Positions 43,665 to 53,502 of a stretch of 64,000 nt of DNA are shown here, piece after piece. Every line of letters starts with the position of its first letter. The first letter of the stretch is position 1. Location of the stretch: contig PZPK01000011.1 in NCBI GenBank assembly GCA_006212045.1, positions 1 through 64,000 on the forward strand, given 5' to 3'. This DNA is from Oleiphilus sp. Its GTDB lineage: Bacteria; Pseudomonadota; Gammaproteobacteria; Pseudomonadales; Oleiphilaceae. Position numbers and translations under genes: made by a program. The notes beneath the pieces were generated by a model that was not told the origin of the DNA, searched no databases, and was given only the letters and a program-made list of their open reading frames with translations.

Positions 43665-44255
43665 TCAGTCGGCTGCGAAACTGTGCAGGTGGTTCATGGC
43701 TTTTTGCCAGTCGCCACGCAGGATTTCAGGCAGATAGCGGATGGCTTCGTCAATGATGCTCTGCATCTGCGTGCTTTCTTTTTTACCCAGTTTTCCGAGC
43801 ACATGTCCCGTCACCTGGCTGGCATGGCCGGGATGTCCGATCCCGAGTCGTAAACGCGAAAAGTTCTTTTGGCCACCCAATTTTGCAATGATATCCCTTA
43901 AACCGTTCTGTCCACCGTGGCCACCGCCCTGTTTCAGTTTCATCGTACCGGGGGGGATATCAAGCTCGTCATGGGCCACCAGAATTTCTTCGGGTGCGAT
44001 TTTAAAGAACTGGGAGATGGCCTGAACAGCCTGACCGCTGCGATTCATGAAGGTCGTAGGAATTAAAAGATGCACGTCCTGCTGGAGAATATGGCATTTG
44101 CCATAGAGGCCGTGGAATTTCTTTTCGGGTTTGAGGGTGGTGTGGTGCTGTTTGGCTAGTTCGGCCAGAAAAAGCGCTCCGGCATTATGGCGGGTATTGG
44201 CATAATCGGGGCCGGGATTTCCCAGCCCCACGATCAGCTTGATATGTTGACTCAT
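43665..44255 (-). CDS. pth: Peptidyl-tRNA hydrolase
   Basis: A 196-residue enzyme that frees tRNA from peptidyl-tRNA that has dropped off ribosomes. The start [18 protein letters not shown] holds the catalytic His (His23). The partner residues are Asn in FMNRSGQAV and Asp in [10 protein letters not shown]. It is essential in most bacteria. It stands 121 bases upstream of ychF and 64 bases after rplY; rplY-pth-ychF is a common cluster. Confidence 0.95.
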   Translation of the reverse strand: MSQHIKLIVGLGNPGPDYANTRHNAGALFLAELAKQHHTTLKPEKKFHGLYGKCHILQQDVHLLIPTTFMNRSGQAVQAISQFFKIAPEEILVAHDELDIPPGTMKLKQGGGHGGQNGLRDIIAKLGGQKNFSRLRLGIGHPGHASQVTGHVLGKLGKKESTQMQSIIDEAIRYLPEILRGDWQKAMNHLHSFAAD

Positions 44256-44319
44256 GGCGTATTTATGCCCAAGGTCATCACCCTAGTTACCTGCCGGAAC
44301 GCGATAGAGCTAAAAGCGC

Positions 44320-44973
44320 TTAGTCTTCGCTTTCACCGCCTTCTTCGGTTGACTCAGCTTCGCCTTCCGCTTCATCTGCACCGCTTACTTTAGGCTTGTG
44401 CACAGAACAAACGGGAAGGTCGTGATCGTCGCCTTGTTGCAATGCAGCAATCGTGACGCCTTTTGGCAGAACCAGATCAGTCAGGTGAACGATGGTGTCG
44501 AGTTCAACTTCCAGCATGTCCACTTCAATGAACTCAGGTAGATCGCCAGGCAGACAAATGATTTCTACTTCAACCATTTGGTGCGAAACAATACCACCAC
44601 CCATCTTCACACCAACGCAGGCCTCTTCATTGATAAAGTGAAGCGGTACGTTAACGTGGATAGCCTGGTTCTTGCTCACGCGCATGAAGTCAGCGTGCAT
44701 GACATCACCACGTGAAGGGTGACGTTGCAGGTCTTTCAGGATTGCGCTTTCTTCCTTGTCACCATATTTGATGGTCAGGATGTGTGAATAAAAAGCTTCG
44801 TTTTCCAACGCTTTCTTGATTTCGTTGTCTTTCAGACTCAAGGCAACCGGCTTTTTGGATTTTGTCCCGTAAAGAATTGCGGGTACTTTGCCTTCAAGAC
44901 GACGCAGGCGGCGGCTCGCACCTTTCCCCTGATCTTCCCGAAGTTCTGCTTCTACTACAAATGCATCACTCAT
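44320..44973 (-). CDS. rplY: 50S ribosomal protein L25 (TL5/Ctc form)
   Basis: A 217-residue protein from the ATG at 44973, which follows GAGGAATTCAAA; the frame is open further but the upstream part is not protein-like. The N-terminal L25 domain binds 5S rRNA (about 1-95), and the C-terminal CTC domain (about 100-190) is present, unlike the short E. coli form. An acidic Glu/Ser tail ends the protein. It follows prs, from which it is separated by an intrinsic terminator. Confidence 0.93.
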   Translation of the reverse strand: MSDAFVVEAELREDQGKGASRRLRRLEGKVPAILYGTKSKKPVALSLKDNEIKKALENEAFYSHILTIKYGDKEESAILKDLQRHPSRGDVMHADFMRVSKNQAIHVNVPLHFINEEACVGVKMGGGIVSHQMVEVEIICLPGDLPEFIEVDMLEVELDTIVHLTDLVLPKGVTIAALQQGDDHDLPVCSVHKPKVSGADEAEGEAESTEEGGESED

Positions 44974-45033
44974 TTTGAATTCCTCAAATAGCTCATGCAA
45001 TGGCTCGCGACCAAGACATTACGGAGCGTTATA

Positions 45034-45065
45034 AAAAGTAAAAAAGCACCGTCATTCAGGTGCTT
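45034..45065 (-). terminator. Intrinsic terminator after prs
   Basis: Reading leftward, AAGCACC and GGTGCTT (45059-45065 and 45044-45050) form a 7-base-pair stem with an 8-base loop, followed by a T-rich run. It lies 57 bases after the prs stop and before the rplY start, so rplY probably relies partly on its own promoter or on read-through. Confidence 0.75.
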
Positions 45066-45121
45066 ATCTTTGCTCACGCCGGTTTAGTGACCGGCTTCAT
45101 TGCCTTTGTTGGAACTGCTGG

Positions 45122-46066
45122 TCAGTCAAACAGGGCGCTGATGGATTCCTCGTTGCTGATGCGTCGAATGGACTCTGCAATCAGACCGGAAATCGTGAGG
45201 GGGCGGATTCTACCACATTTCCGGGCTTTGTCACTAAGCGGAATCGTGTCAGTCACAATCAGCTCATCGAGATTGGATTCGGCAATATTTTCGATCGCGG
45301 GACCGGATAGCACCGGGTGGGTAATGTAGGCGTACACTTCTTTTGCACCATTTTCTTTCAGGGCATCTGCCGCCTTGCACAGTGTGCCGGCAGTATCGAC
45401 GATATCATCGATCAACAGGCAGCGCTTGCCTTCGACATCACCAATGATGTGCATGACCTGTGAGACATTCGCTTTTGGGCGCCGCTTGTCGATAATGGCG
45501 AGGTCGACATCTCCGACACGCTTGGCCATGGCGCGCGCCCGGACCACGCCGCCGACATCAGGGCTGACAACAATAAAGTTATCGTGGAAATTACGTTCAA
45601 TATCATCCAGGAGTACCGGAGTGGCATAAATGTTGTCTACCGGAATGTCGAAGAAGCCCTGAATCTGATCAGCGTGCAAATCCACCGTCAGTACACGGTC
45701 AACGCCAGCGCCGGTTATCATGTCCGCTACCACCTTGGCTGTAATTGGCACGCGCATGGAACGTACCCGACGGTCCTGGCGGGCATATCCAAAGTAGGGC
45801 ACTACCGCGGTAATGCGCGAGGCTGAAGCGCGTCGCAGTGCGTCCGTCATCACCACCAGTTCCATAATATTATCGTTGGTGGGGGCGCAGGTAGGCTGAA
45901 TAATAAAAACGTCCTTACCGCGTACGTTTTCATTGATTTCAATGCAGATCTCACCATCACTGAATTTGTCGACCTTTGCCTTGCCTAAAGGCAGTCGCAG
46001 ATTCTTGACGACTTCAGTTGCGAGTTTTCGGTTGGCATTTCCTGAAAATACCATCATCTTGGACAT
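45122..46066 (-). CDS. prs: Ribose-phosphate pyrophosphokinase
   Basis: A 314-residue enzyme making PRPP from ribose 5-phosphate and ATP, which feeds purine, pyrimidine, histidine and NAD synthesis. Visible motifs: [16 protein letters not shown], the ATP-site [19 protein letters not shown] region, and the PRPP-binding loop [12 protein letters not shown] (about 214-225). It lies between tRNA-Gln and rplY. This order with ispE and lolB upstream is typical of gammaproteobacteria. Nothing unusual is seen. Confidence 0.96.
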   Translation of the reverse strand: MSKMMVFSGNANRKLATEVVKNLRLPLGKAKVDKFSDGEICIEINENVRGKDVFIIQPTCAPTNDNIMELVVMTDALRRASASRITAVVPYFGYARQDRRVRSMRVPITAKVVADMITGAGVDRVLTVDLHADQIQGFFDIPVDNIYATPVLLDDIERNFHDNFIVVSPDVGGVVRARAMAKRVGDVDLAIIDKRRPKANVSQVMHIIGDVEGKRCLLIDDIVDTAGTLCKAADALKENGAKEVYAYITHPVLSGPAIENIAESNLDELIVTDTIPLSDKARKCGRIRPLTISGLIAESIRRISNEESISALFD

Positions 46067-46216
46067 GATTTTGGAAATCCTCTTGCGTTAGTGGCGAGTT
46101 CAAATCGAGTGTGAAATGTAGCAGTACCGGGCAAGTTCAATGCTCTTTTATGCAATATGAGGATTGGGTGCGAGGGTCTGTACATATCCGGTATGGAAAA
46201 GATAGCTTAAAAATAA

Positions 46217-46291
46217 TGGCTGGGGTAGGAGGATTCGAACCTCCGCATGACGGGATCAAAACCCGTTGCCTTACCGCTTGGCGATACCCCA
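46217..46291 (-). tRNA. tRNA-Gln (TTG)
   Basis: Seventy-five bases with encoded CCA. The acceptor stem TGGGGTA pairs with TACCCCA, the D arm has GCCAAGCGGTAAGGC, the anticodon loop reads TTTTGAT (anticodon TTG), and the T arm contains GGTTCGAATCC. It sits between ispE and prs, as in many relatives. Confidence 0.95.
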
Positions 46292-46350
46292 ATAACAGTT
46301 TGCTTAATGAAGTTGTCACACAGTGTGGACGGAAGTCAGCTTATTGCAAG

Positions 46351-47223
46351 CTAACCAGCTTCATTTAGCCTTTCAATGGCGGGAGAAAAATTCACCCCCC
46401 GGGCTATAAAGCCTTCGAATTTCGACTGGGCTTCAGTCAAAGCCCGCTGTGCCTGTACCTTATTTTCAAAGCGGCAAAAGCAGCACGCTCCTGTTCCGGT
46501 TAAGCGTCCGTGACCGAACTGATTTAACCAGTTTATCGCTTCCCTGATTTCAGGATAGAGTGCTGTTGCTACGTCTTCACAATCATTGCGAGTGTGCTTG
46601 AACAGCTCCTCAGACCCCAGTCCCTCTAGAGCGGGCGCTATTTTGATCTTTGGGGTGTCTCTTGTCAACCTCTGATGTGAAAATATTTCGGCGGTGCTGA
46701 CATGGCAGTTTGGCTTGATAACAAGGAAGTAATTTTCCTGTAAATTCATAGGACTTAGCTGTTCGCCGACCCCTTCCGCGAATGCCGATTTACCCGCGAC
46801 AAATACCGGTACATCGGCACCCAACTGTAGCCCTATTTTCTGCAAGGTAATGTTGGGAAGATTCAGTGACCAAAGTTGGTTCAGTGCCAGCAAAGTGGTG
46901 GCGGCATTGGAGCTGCCGCCGCCTAATCCGCCGCCCATTGGAAGGCGTTTGTGCAGGTCAATCTCAACCCCCAGGGATGTGTTGGCATGCGCTTGCAGTA
47001 ATCGAGCGGCTCGATAGGCGAGGTTCTGCTCCATGACAACGCCCGGAATTTCCGGGGTGAGGCGGATCAGCCCATCACGGCGCATACGAAAGTGCATCCG
47101 GTCGCCAACATCGAGCAGCTGAAACAGTGTCTGCAGTTCATGATAACCGTCTGCGCGACGGCCATTGATATGCAGAAACAGATTCAGCTTGGCCGGGGAG
47201 GTAAGTGTTAAATCAAAATCCAT
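46351..47223 (-). CDS. ispE: 4-diphosphocytidyl-2-C-methyl-D-erythritol kinase
   Basis: A 290-residue GHMP kinase of the MEP isoprenoid pathway; it phosphorylates the 2-hydroxyl of CDP-methylerythritol. The N-terminus SPAKLNLFLHINGRR and the ATP-binding loop PMGGGLGGGSSNAA (about 95-108) are characteristic, as is GRLTGTGACCF near residue 240. It overlaps the end of lolB by 16 bases, so the two are in one leftward transcript. Confidence 0.95.
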   Translation of the reverse strand: MDFDLTLTSPAKLNLFLHINGRRADGYHELQTLFQLLDVGDRMHFRMRRDGLIRLTPEIPGVVMEQNLAYRAARLLQAHANTSLGVEIDLHKRLPMGGGLGGGSSNAATTLLALNQLWSLNLPNITLQKIGLQLGADVPVFVAGKSAFAEGVGEQLSPMNLQENYFLVIKPNCHVSTAEIFSHQRLTRDTPKIKIAPALEGLGSEELFKHTRNDCEDVATALYPEIREAINWLNQFGHGRLTGTGACCFCRFENKVQAQRALTEAQSKFEGFIARGVNFSPAIERLNEAG

Positions 47224-47828
47224 TGCTTGATTGCCAATATAATTCGGGTATCGCCCTGGTGCAGTTTAATCTTTCCCGGTAGCGGTAGCCCTTCATGCCA
47301 GTGGTATCGGTCAAATTCAAGTGTCCAGCCGAGCTGGGTCAGGCTCTGAGGTGTACCGGTATCGTTGAGTTTGAGATCGTAAGTGTTATTCGGCACAGGA
47401 ATGCCTTTAATCCAGTAGGGGAGAAAGGTGATTGGCAGCGGAATGCCGAGCGCTTCCTGAATCAGAAGATCGGGTTGATCGGATGCGCGGGGTTCTTCTC
47501 CGGATTCCATCAGGACGATCTGTTGCTCGTTGCCGGTGATGGTCGCCGCACCCAATCCGAAAAAAGTCGAGGACAGTTTAATGCTGAAGAAGTGATCGAC
47601 CTGGGTCCATTGATGAATGGCGGCTGTCAGCGACTCTTCGGGTGTACGAATGCCAATCTTTCCAATCAGCTCCCATGATTTCAGCGCTTCCAGCCTGGTG
47701 GCCAGATCCGGCCAGTGTTGTGGAGTCGTCGGTGCGTCTCCGGCAGGTGGTTCGGACGTCTGGAATGCTGCGCAACCATGCAGCAACAGGGCCAGAGTCA
47801 GAACCGGCCATTTGAGAAGCGCATTCAT
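47208..47828 (-). CDS. lolB: Outer-membrane lipoprotein receptor LolB
   Basis: A 206-residue lipoprotein with lipobox LLHGC (Cys19). LolB takes lipoproteins from the periplasmic carrier LolA and inserts them in the outer membrane. Family features include the region around WELIGKIGIRT and the late ELGW-like TQLGWTLEF strand. It overlaps the TPR lipoprotein gene by 4 bases and ispE by 16 bases. TPR gene, lolB, ispE is the standard order in Pseudomonas-like bacteria. Confidence 0.92.
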   Translation of the reverse strand: MNALLKWPVLTLALLLHGCAAFQTSEPPAGDAPTTPQHWPDLATRLEALKSWELIGKIGIRTPEESLTAAIHQWTQVDHFFSIKLSSTFFGLGAATITGNEQQIVLMESGEEPRASDQPDLLIQEALGIPLPITFLPYWIKGIPVPNNTYDLKLNDTGTPQSLTQLGWTLEFDRYHWHEGLPLPGKIKLHQGDTRIILAIKQWILI

Positions 47829-49645
47829 TGGGCTTCCGAGTCATTCTTTGTGGCAGGTTTTTCAGGCTCTGGTTGGGCAGCTTCATTTTCAGCAGTGTTG
47901 TCGGGCAGCATCGATGGCTCCAAACGTTCCAGCGTTTTGAGCAGTACCGGATGGGTGGCGTTGAGCTCCAACGTCTTGGCCCAGACTTCCCGTGCCTCGG
48001 TGACCTGGCCGAGGCTGTATAGCACTTCGCCAAGATGTGCACCCACTTCGCCATCCGAGAATTTCTGGAAGGCTCCCAGCAAAAACACCAGCGCCTCCTC
48101 GCGTTTGCCAAGTTTGAACAGTACCCAGCCCATGCTGTCCATGATGGCGGGGTTCTCTGGCTTCAATTGCAGGGCGAGCGATATAAGTTGCAGCGCTTCC
48201 TGAAGACGGTCTGTCTTGTCCGCAAGCGTGTAGCCAAGGGCATTGATTGCGACTGCATTTTCGGGGTTCAGCTCGATGATCTTTTTCAGGTCGCGCTCCA
48301 TGGATTCCAGATCATTCTGACTGTCATGCATCATTGCTCTGGCATACAGTAGCTGTTCCGATTCCGGGAATTCTTCCAGAGCATCATTTAGCGTCTGCAT
48401 TGCCTTTTCTTTCTGTTGGAAGCTGTTCAGCAACTTGAACTGCAGTCCCCAGAGTCTGGTTGCCAGGGACGGTGCTTTTTCGCGCGCGGCCGAGAGCGCT
48501 TCGATGGCTTCATCAAACTGGTCCTGCTTCATGAGCAGATAGCTGGCCCGTTCAATGGAGGGTTCAAAATGCATGCTTTGGTCGATGCTCAAGTAGTGCT
48601 CAATCGCGGCATCGTAGTCTTCATTCTGATCATCAATGCGACCAAGATAGAAATGGGCCTCGTTAGTATGTACATTCTGCGCCAGGAGCTCGTTCAGTGC
48701 GATGGACGCTTCTTCCTTTTTGTTGTTCTCAAGCATGACCAGCGCATGAGAGAGCTTGAATGAAGGAGAGCGCGGGTAATGTTGCATCAGTTCCGCGAAC
48801 ACCTGCTCGGCCTCTTCGAGACGCCCGGCCTCGATCAGTAAGCTGGCATAGATTCGGCCCAGGGCATGGTTTTTGGGGAAACGCTCATACCCTTGCTCGG
48901 TGAAATCCATGGCGACTTCCTTTTCCTTGTGTTCGAACAATATGTTCGACTTCAAGACGTAGGCCGGTTGGAAATCCGGGGATCGCGCGATGACGGAATT
49001 CAGGTGGACGAGCGCTTCGTCGACGCGCTCCAGGTTACCGAGTACGATAGCCAGGCTGTATTCCACGGCATCGCTGTCAGGGTGTTTTGTGTACAGCTTT
49101 TCGTAGAGCTGCAGCAGCGTTTCCTTGTCTTCAGTCGGCAAGGACTGTGAACCGATCGCGAGGCTTTCAATGCTGACGTTGCCTCCAAGCTCGATGACCC
49201 TGTCAATATGGTGTATGGCATCTGCGTATTCTTTTTCGATCGAGTACTGGTAGGCCATCAGCTGATGTGCAGAAGGATTGTCGGGTTCCACTTCAACCCA
49301 GAGCAGTCCCAGCTCCTTGATTGCCACAATATCCTTGGAAAACTGTGCTGCATTAATGGCGCGTTTGATGACCTCTGGGTCACGGGTATGTCGCGCCTGC
49401 TGGATGTAGTTCAGCAGGGTAATGTTCATCTGGTTGCGTTGCGCGGCGATTTCCGCAACCAGTAGGTCGTACATGGTGTCGTGTTCGAGATTGAAATCGG
49501 CGAACTCGGTCTTTTCTTCCTGACGTTCCATGGCATCAGAAGCCGATTGATCTCCGGTATCAAGATTCGATTTTGGCTTGAAATGGCTGCAGGCGCCCAG
49601 CGACAGAAAGATCAGTGCCAGGACAGAGGATTTAAATAGGCTCAA
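47825..49645 (-). CDS. TPR-repeat lipoprotein
   Basis: A 606-residue protein with a lipoprotein signal (LSLGAC, Cys19) and many tetratricopeptide repeats from about residue 60 to 570. Recognisable units include DALEEFPESEQLLYARAMM, NPENAVAINALGYTLADK and NPAIMDSMGWVLFKLGKREE. It is a counterpart of the TPR proteins found upstream of lolB in Pseudomonas-like bacteria. It is probably an outer-membrane-anchored scaffold in the periplasm. The C-terminus is Glu/Ala/Pro-rich. Confidence 0.9.
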   Translation of the reverse strand: MSLFKSSVLALIFLSLGACSHFKPKSNLDTGDQSASDAMERQEEKTEFADFNLEHDTMYDLLVAEIAAQRNQMNITLLNYIQQARHTRDPEVIKRAINAAQFSKDIVAIKELGLLWVEVEPDNPSAHQLMAYQYSIEKEYADAIHHIDRVIELGGNVSIESLAIGSQSLPTEDKETLLQLYEKLYTKHPDSDAVEYSLAIVLGNLERVDEALVHLNSVIARSPDFQPAYVLKSNILFEHKEKEVAMDFTEQGYERFPKNHALGRIYASLLIEAGRLEEAEQVFAELMQHYPRSPSFKLSHALVMLENNKKEEASIALNELLAQNVHTNEAHFYLGRIDDQNEDYDAAIEHYLSIDQSMHFEPSIERASYLLMKQDQFDEAIEALSAAREKAPSLATRLWGLQFKLLNSFQQKEKAMQTLNDALEEFPESEQLLYARAMMHDSQNDLESMERDLKKIIELNPENAVAINALGYTLADKTDRLQEALQLISLALQLKPENPAIMDSMGWVLFKLGKREEALVFLLGAFQKFSDGEVGAHLGEVLYSLGQVTEAREVWAKTLELNATHPVLLKTLERLEPSMLPDNTAENEAAQPEPEKPATKNDSEAQ

Positions 49646-50181
49646 GGGTTTTCCTTATGGACGACTCGACAAAGAGTAAACACATTTCTGTTAGGCTTTA
49701 TTGTATGTAGCATCAGTCTAATAGCAAACATCTAAGATTGACCGCGACTACCGATCATCGCCCCGGTGCCCGGATTTGGGACGTGGTCGCCAATGCGATA
49801 GGGTCGTTGGCGTAGACCGCCGGTCGCAGCGAGTTTTCTATAATGACACATGCGATTGGGCTGTCAACAGATGGCCGGCATTGCGAAGGAGGCGGCGCTT
49901 GGCTTTATTGATCGGCTCTCTGTAAAATAGCCTCCGGTTCCCATCAGCCACCCGATCGTGTTTGGCGGGTATGCCCTGTCATTAAGGGCTGTGTCAGCCG
50001 TTTTGCCTGAGGGTTTGCGGATATTGGGGCGGGTTATTTGCCCGTAAACATTGGAGGTTGGGTGAAGTCATTTGTCTCCGGATAGCCGAATAAACGGTGT
50101 CCTTAAGGGAAGCCCAAACTTTACATGTCATTCTGCTTTATAATGATTTCGACAATTCATCTATCGGGTCCGTCTTACTAA
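49646..50181. other. Divergent control region between the TPR gene and hemA
   Basis: Over 500 bases without a gene. TATAAT-like -10 sequences lie at 49841-49846 and 50139-50144, the latter 38 bases before the hemA start. The nearest TTTACA (50120-50125) is only 13 bases from the latter, too close for a normal pair. No RNA gene is evident. Confidence 0.4.
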
Positions 50182-51438
50182 ATGTCCTTTCTGGCTTTCG
50201 GCATCAATCACAAGACCGCTCCGGTTGAAATTCGCGAACAGGTCGCGTTTGACGTTCAGAAAATAGATGTAGCTCTGGTCTCGCTGATCGCTCAACCGGA
50301 TGTCAGTGAGGCCGTGATCCTGTCAACCTGTAACCGAACCGAGATCTATTGTACGGGTGAGCAGGAACTGGATGTCCAGCAACTGTTTGACTGGCTGGCA
50401 GAATTTCATCGGGTTACCTCTGAAAAAATAAAAGGCTGCAGTTTTTTTTATCGGGACAAGGAGGCCGTAGCACATGTCATGCGTGTGGCTTCGGGTCTGG
50501 ACTCGCTGATTCTCGGTGAGCCCCAGATTCTTGGGCAGCTCAAATCGGCCTATGCCAGCTCGGTGCAGGTTAACGCCGTGGGTGGTCGGCTGGGGCGCAT
50601 GTTTGAGCACAGCTTTTCGGTAGCCAAAAAGGTGCGTACGGAAACGGCCATAGGTGAAAATCCGGTCTCTGTAGCCGCTGCTGCGGTTGAGCTGGCTCGA
50701 CAGTTGTTCGGAGACTTCAGCGAAAACAATGCGTTGTTAATTGGTGCGGGCAAAACTACCGAGCTGGTTGCCAGGCATTTGAAGCAGGCAGGGATTCGGA
50801 AATTGATTATCGCCAATCGCACTCTGGCCCGTGCCCAGGAACTATCGGCGCAGGTTGGCGGCGAAGCAGCGTTGCTCGGTGATATCCCGGATTTGCTGAT
50901 AGATTCGGACATCGTTATCGCTTCTACGGCGAGTGCCCTGCCGATTCTGGGTAAAGGCGCGGTCGAGCGGGCGCTTAAGTACCGCAAGCACCGTCCGATT
51001 TTCATGGTTGATATTGCGGTGCCAAGGGATATTGAGCCGCAGGTGGCGGAGTTGTCAGACGTCTACCTCTATACCGTGGATGATCTGAAGCAGGTCATTG
51101 ACCAGAATCTCAGGTCCAGGGAACAGGCTGCCCAGGAAGCCGAAGCACTGGTCGAGCAGGGCAGCGAGTATTTTATGAGTCAGCTGCGGGCGTCGGGGGC
51201 CGGTGATCTTTTGCGATCGTTTCGGGCGCATGCAGAAAGCATTCAGCAGGCTGAACTTGAAAAGGCGTTGAATGCGCTGAAAGGTGGCGGAGACCCGGAG
51301 GCGGTGGTTCGAAGCCTGTCGCGCGCGATTACCAATAAGCTTATCCATACGCCAACCTCGCAAGTCAGAAAGTCGGCTGAAAAAGGCGATGAACTGGCCG
51401 GGACCTGGCTGCGTACCCTGTTTGATCTTGCCGATTAG
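50182..51438 (+). CDS. hemA: Glutamyl-tRNA reductase
   Basis: A 418-residue enzyme of the C5 route to haem: it reduces glutamyl-tRNA to glutamate semialdehyde with NADPH. The catalytic Cys50 is in LSTCNRTEIY. Other signatures are GLDSLILGEPQILGQ, the NADPH-binding LIGAGKTTELVARHL, and a C-terminal dimerisation helix. It is followed by prfA and prmC, the classical hemA-prfA-prmC order. Length is normal. Confidence 0.97.
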   Translation: MSFLAFGINHKTAPVEIREQVAFDVQKIDVALVSLIAQPDVSEAVILSTCNRTEIYCTGEQELDVQQLFDWLAEFHRVTSEKIKGCSFFYRDKEAVAHVMRVASGLDSLILGEPQILGQLKSAYASSVQVNAVGGRLGRMFEHSFSVAKKVRTETAIGENPVSVAAAAVELARQLFGDFSENNALLIGAGKTTELVARHLKQAGIRKLIIANRTLARAQELSAQVGGEAALLGDIPDLLIDSDIVIASTASALPILGKGAVERALKYRKHRPIFMVDIAVPRDIEPQVAELSDVYLYTVDDLKQVIDQNLRSREQAAQEAEALVEQGSEYFMSQLRASGAGDLLRSFRAHAESIQQAELEKALNALKGGGDPEAVVRSLSRAITNKLIHTPTSQVRKSAEKGDELAGTWLRTLFDLAD

Positions 51439-51535
51439 CAGGGCGATTGAACCGCGGGCGTGTCTCTCAAAAGGGTGTTAGAATGCGTGCCCGAAAATCA
51501 CCGATACCAATCACAAACCTGATAAGACCATCTAC

Positions 51536-52621
51536 ATGAAAGAATCATTGCTGCGGCGGCTCGATAGTATCAGCGAACGCTATGAAGAACTCGGACACCT
51601 GTTGAGCGATTCGAGTGTTATTTCCGATCAGAATAAATTTCGCGAGTTTTCCAAGGAATATGCGGAAATTGAGCCTGTCGTGAAATGTTACAGCCGCTAC
51701 AAGCAAACGCTGGACGATATCGATGAAGCCAAAAGCCTTTTAAAAGATGGCGACCCGGACATGCGTGAAATGGCCGAGGAGGAATTCAAGGACGCTGAAC
51801 AGAATCTGGAGACACTGGATTTGGAGCTGCAAACCTTGCTGTTGCCGAAAGATCCGAATGACAAGAGCAATGTCTTTCTGGAAATACGAGCCGGAACAGG
51901 CGGTGATGAAGCAGCCATCTTCTCGGGCGATTTGTTTCGCATGTATGCGCGCTACGCAGAGCAAAAAAAGTGGAAAGTGGAAGTCGTCAGCGAGAGTGCC
52001 GGTGAGCATGGAGGGTTTAAGGAAATTATTGCCCGTCTGGTGGGTGAAGGGGTCTATGGTAATTTGAAATTTGAGTCGGGTGCACACCGGGTGCAGCGTG
52101 TTCCCGAAACCGAATCACAGGGGCGTATTCACACCTCGGCTTGTACCGTTGCGGTCATGCCGGAAATCGAATCTGTCGACGAAGTGGAAATTAACAAGGC
52201 CGATCTGCGGATCGATACCTTTCGGGCCTCAGGTGCAGGTGGGCAGCACGTCAACAAGACGGATTCTGCCATCCGGATTACGCATTTACCTACCGGCGTT
52301 GTGGTTGAATGTCAGGATGAGCGCTCCCAGCACAAGAACAAGGCGAAGGCGATGTCGCTGTTGCAGGCCAAGCTGCTGACGGCCCAACAGGATGCAGCGG
52401 CCGAAGAGCAATCAAGCACACGCAAGAGCCTGGTAGGCAGTGGTGACCGCTCGGAACGCATCCGAACCTACAATTTTCCACAGGGGCGCGTGACCGACCA
52501 CCGAATAAATTTGACCTTGTACAAGCTGGCTGAGGTGATGGAGGGGGATCTTGGTGTGGTCGTCGATCCTCTGTTGCAGGAACATCAGGCTGATTTGCTG
52601 GCTTCGATGAGCGACGATTGA
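51536..52621 (+). CDS. prfA: Peptide chain release factor 1
   Basis: A 361-residue release factor for UAA and UAG. The PxT recognition motif appears as PET in [12 protein letters not shown], and the catalytic GGQ loop is in [15 protein letters not shown] (about residue 237). It starts 97 bases after hemA and ends 8 bases before prmC, which methylates the GGQ glutamine of this protein, a conserved functional pair. Confidence 0.97.
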   Translation: MKESLLRRLDSISERYEELGHLLSDSSVISDQNKFREFSKEYAEIEPVVKCYSRYKQTLDDIDEAKSLLKDGDPDMREMAEEEFKDAEQNLETLDLELQTLLLPKDPNDKSNVFLEIRAGTGGDEAAIFSGDLFRMYARYAEQKKWKVEVVSESAGEHGGFKEIIARLVGEGVYGNLKFESGAHRVQRVPETESQGRIHTSACTVAVMPEIESVDEVEINKADLRIDTFRASGAGGQHVNKTDSAIRITHLPTGVVVECQDERSQHKNKAKAMSLLQAKLLTAQQDAAAEEQSSTRKSLVGSGDRSERIRTYNFPQGRVTDHRINLTLYKLAEVMEGDLGVVVDPLLQEHQADLLASMSDD

Positions 52622-52629
52622 TTTAGGCT

Positions 52630-53463
52630 GTGACGAGTATTCAAGCGCTTTTGAATCTGGCGAAAACGTTGCCGGGCGAAAATCCTGGTCTGGATATGCA
52701 GTTGTTGCTGACTGAAGTGCTGGCATGCGACAGGTCCTATCTGCACACCTGGCCAGAAAAAACGCTATCGGAGGAACAGCTTTTGCGCATTCAGGCGATG
52801 CTGGACGCGCGTCGCGCGGGTGAGCCAATTGCGCATATTCTGGGGCATCAGTCCTTCTGGACCCTTGATCTGAAAGTGTCGCCCGCGACGCTGATTCCAA
52901 GGCAGGATACAGAATTGCTGGTGGAACAGGCATTAGCACTGGATTTGCCTGAAAACGTACGGGTGCTTGATCTGGGGACGGGAACTGGCGCGATTGCATT
53001 GGCGCTGGCCTCTGAACGGCCGGACTGGCAGGTGTTGGGTGTTGATTTTAAACAGGAAATTATCGCTCTGGCGCGCGAGAATGCCGATCGAAATCAACTA
53101 AGCCATGTACGTTTCGAGCAAAGCGACTGGTTCTCATCTATCAAACCGCATGACTTTGACCTGATTGTCTCCAACCCGCCCTATATTGACCCTCAGGATC
53201 ATCATCTGGGCGAGGGCGATCTTCGCTTTGAGGCACCCAGCGCGCTGGTTTCCGGCGATGAGGGGCTGGCCGATATCAATACGATTGTTGCCGGTGCGTG
53301 TGCATTTCTGGTTCCGCGGGGCTGGCTCATGTTGGAGCATGGCTATGATCAGGGCGAGGCGGTGCGCAGCGTTTTACAGCGCTATGGGTATCATGATGTG
53401 AAGACCTATCGTGATCTGATGAATCATGAGCGTGTGGCGTGTGGCCGATTTGGCCCTGAGTAA
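52630..53463 (+). CDS. prmC: Release factor glutamine methyltransferase
   Basis: A 277-residue SAM-dependent enzyme that methylates the GGQ glutamine of release factors, raising termination efficiency. The SAM motif is VLDLGTGTGAIALALA (about 116-131) and the substrate motif NPPY is in IVSNPPYIDPQ. It starts at a GTG 8 bases after prfA. The stop is followed directly by the moeB region. Confidence 0.95.
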   Translation: MTSIQALLNLAKTLPGENPGLDMQLLLTEVLACDRSYLHTWPEKTLSEEQLLRIQAMLDARRAGEPIAHILGHQSFWTLDLKVSPATLIPRQDTELLVEQALALDLPENVRVLDLGTGTGAIALALASERPDWQVLGVDFKQEIIALARENADRNQLSHVRFEQSDWFSSIKPHDFDLIVSNPPYIDPQDHHLGEGDLRFEAPSALVSGDEGLADINTIVAGACAFLVPRGWLMLEHGYDQGEAVRSVLQRYGYHDVKTYRDLMNHERVACGRFGPE

Positions 53464-53502
53464 GTGAAGCAATATATTGACCCCCCTTGGCAGGAAGTGA
53501 CG

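Noticed and set aside
50120-50144. TTTACA/TATAAT promoter for hemA
   Set aside because: Spacing is only 13 bases, too short for a sigma-70 promoter.
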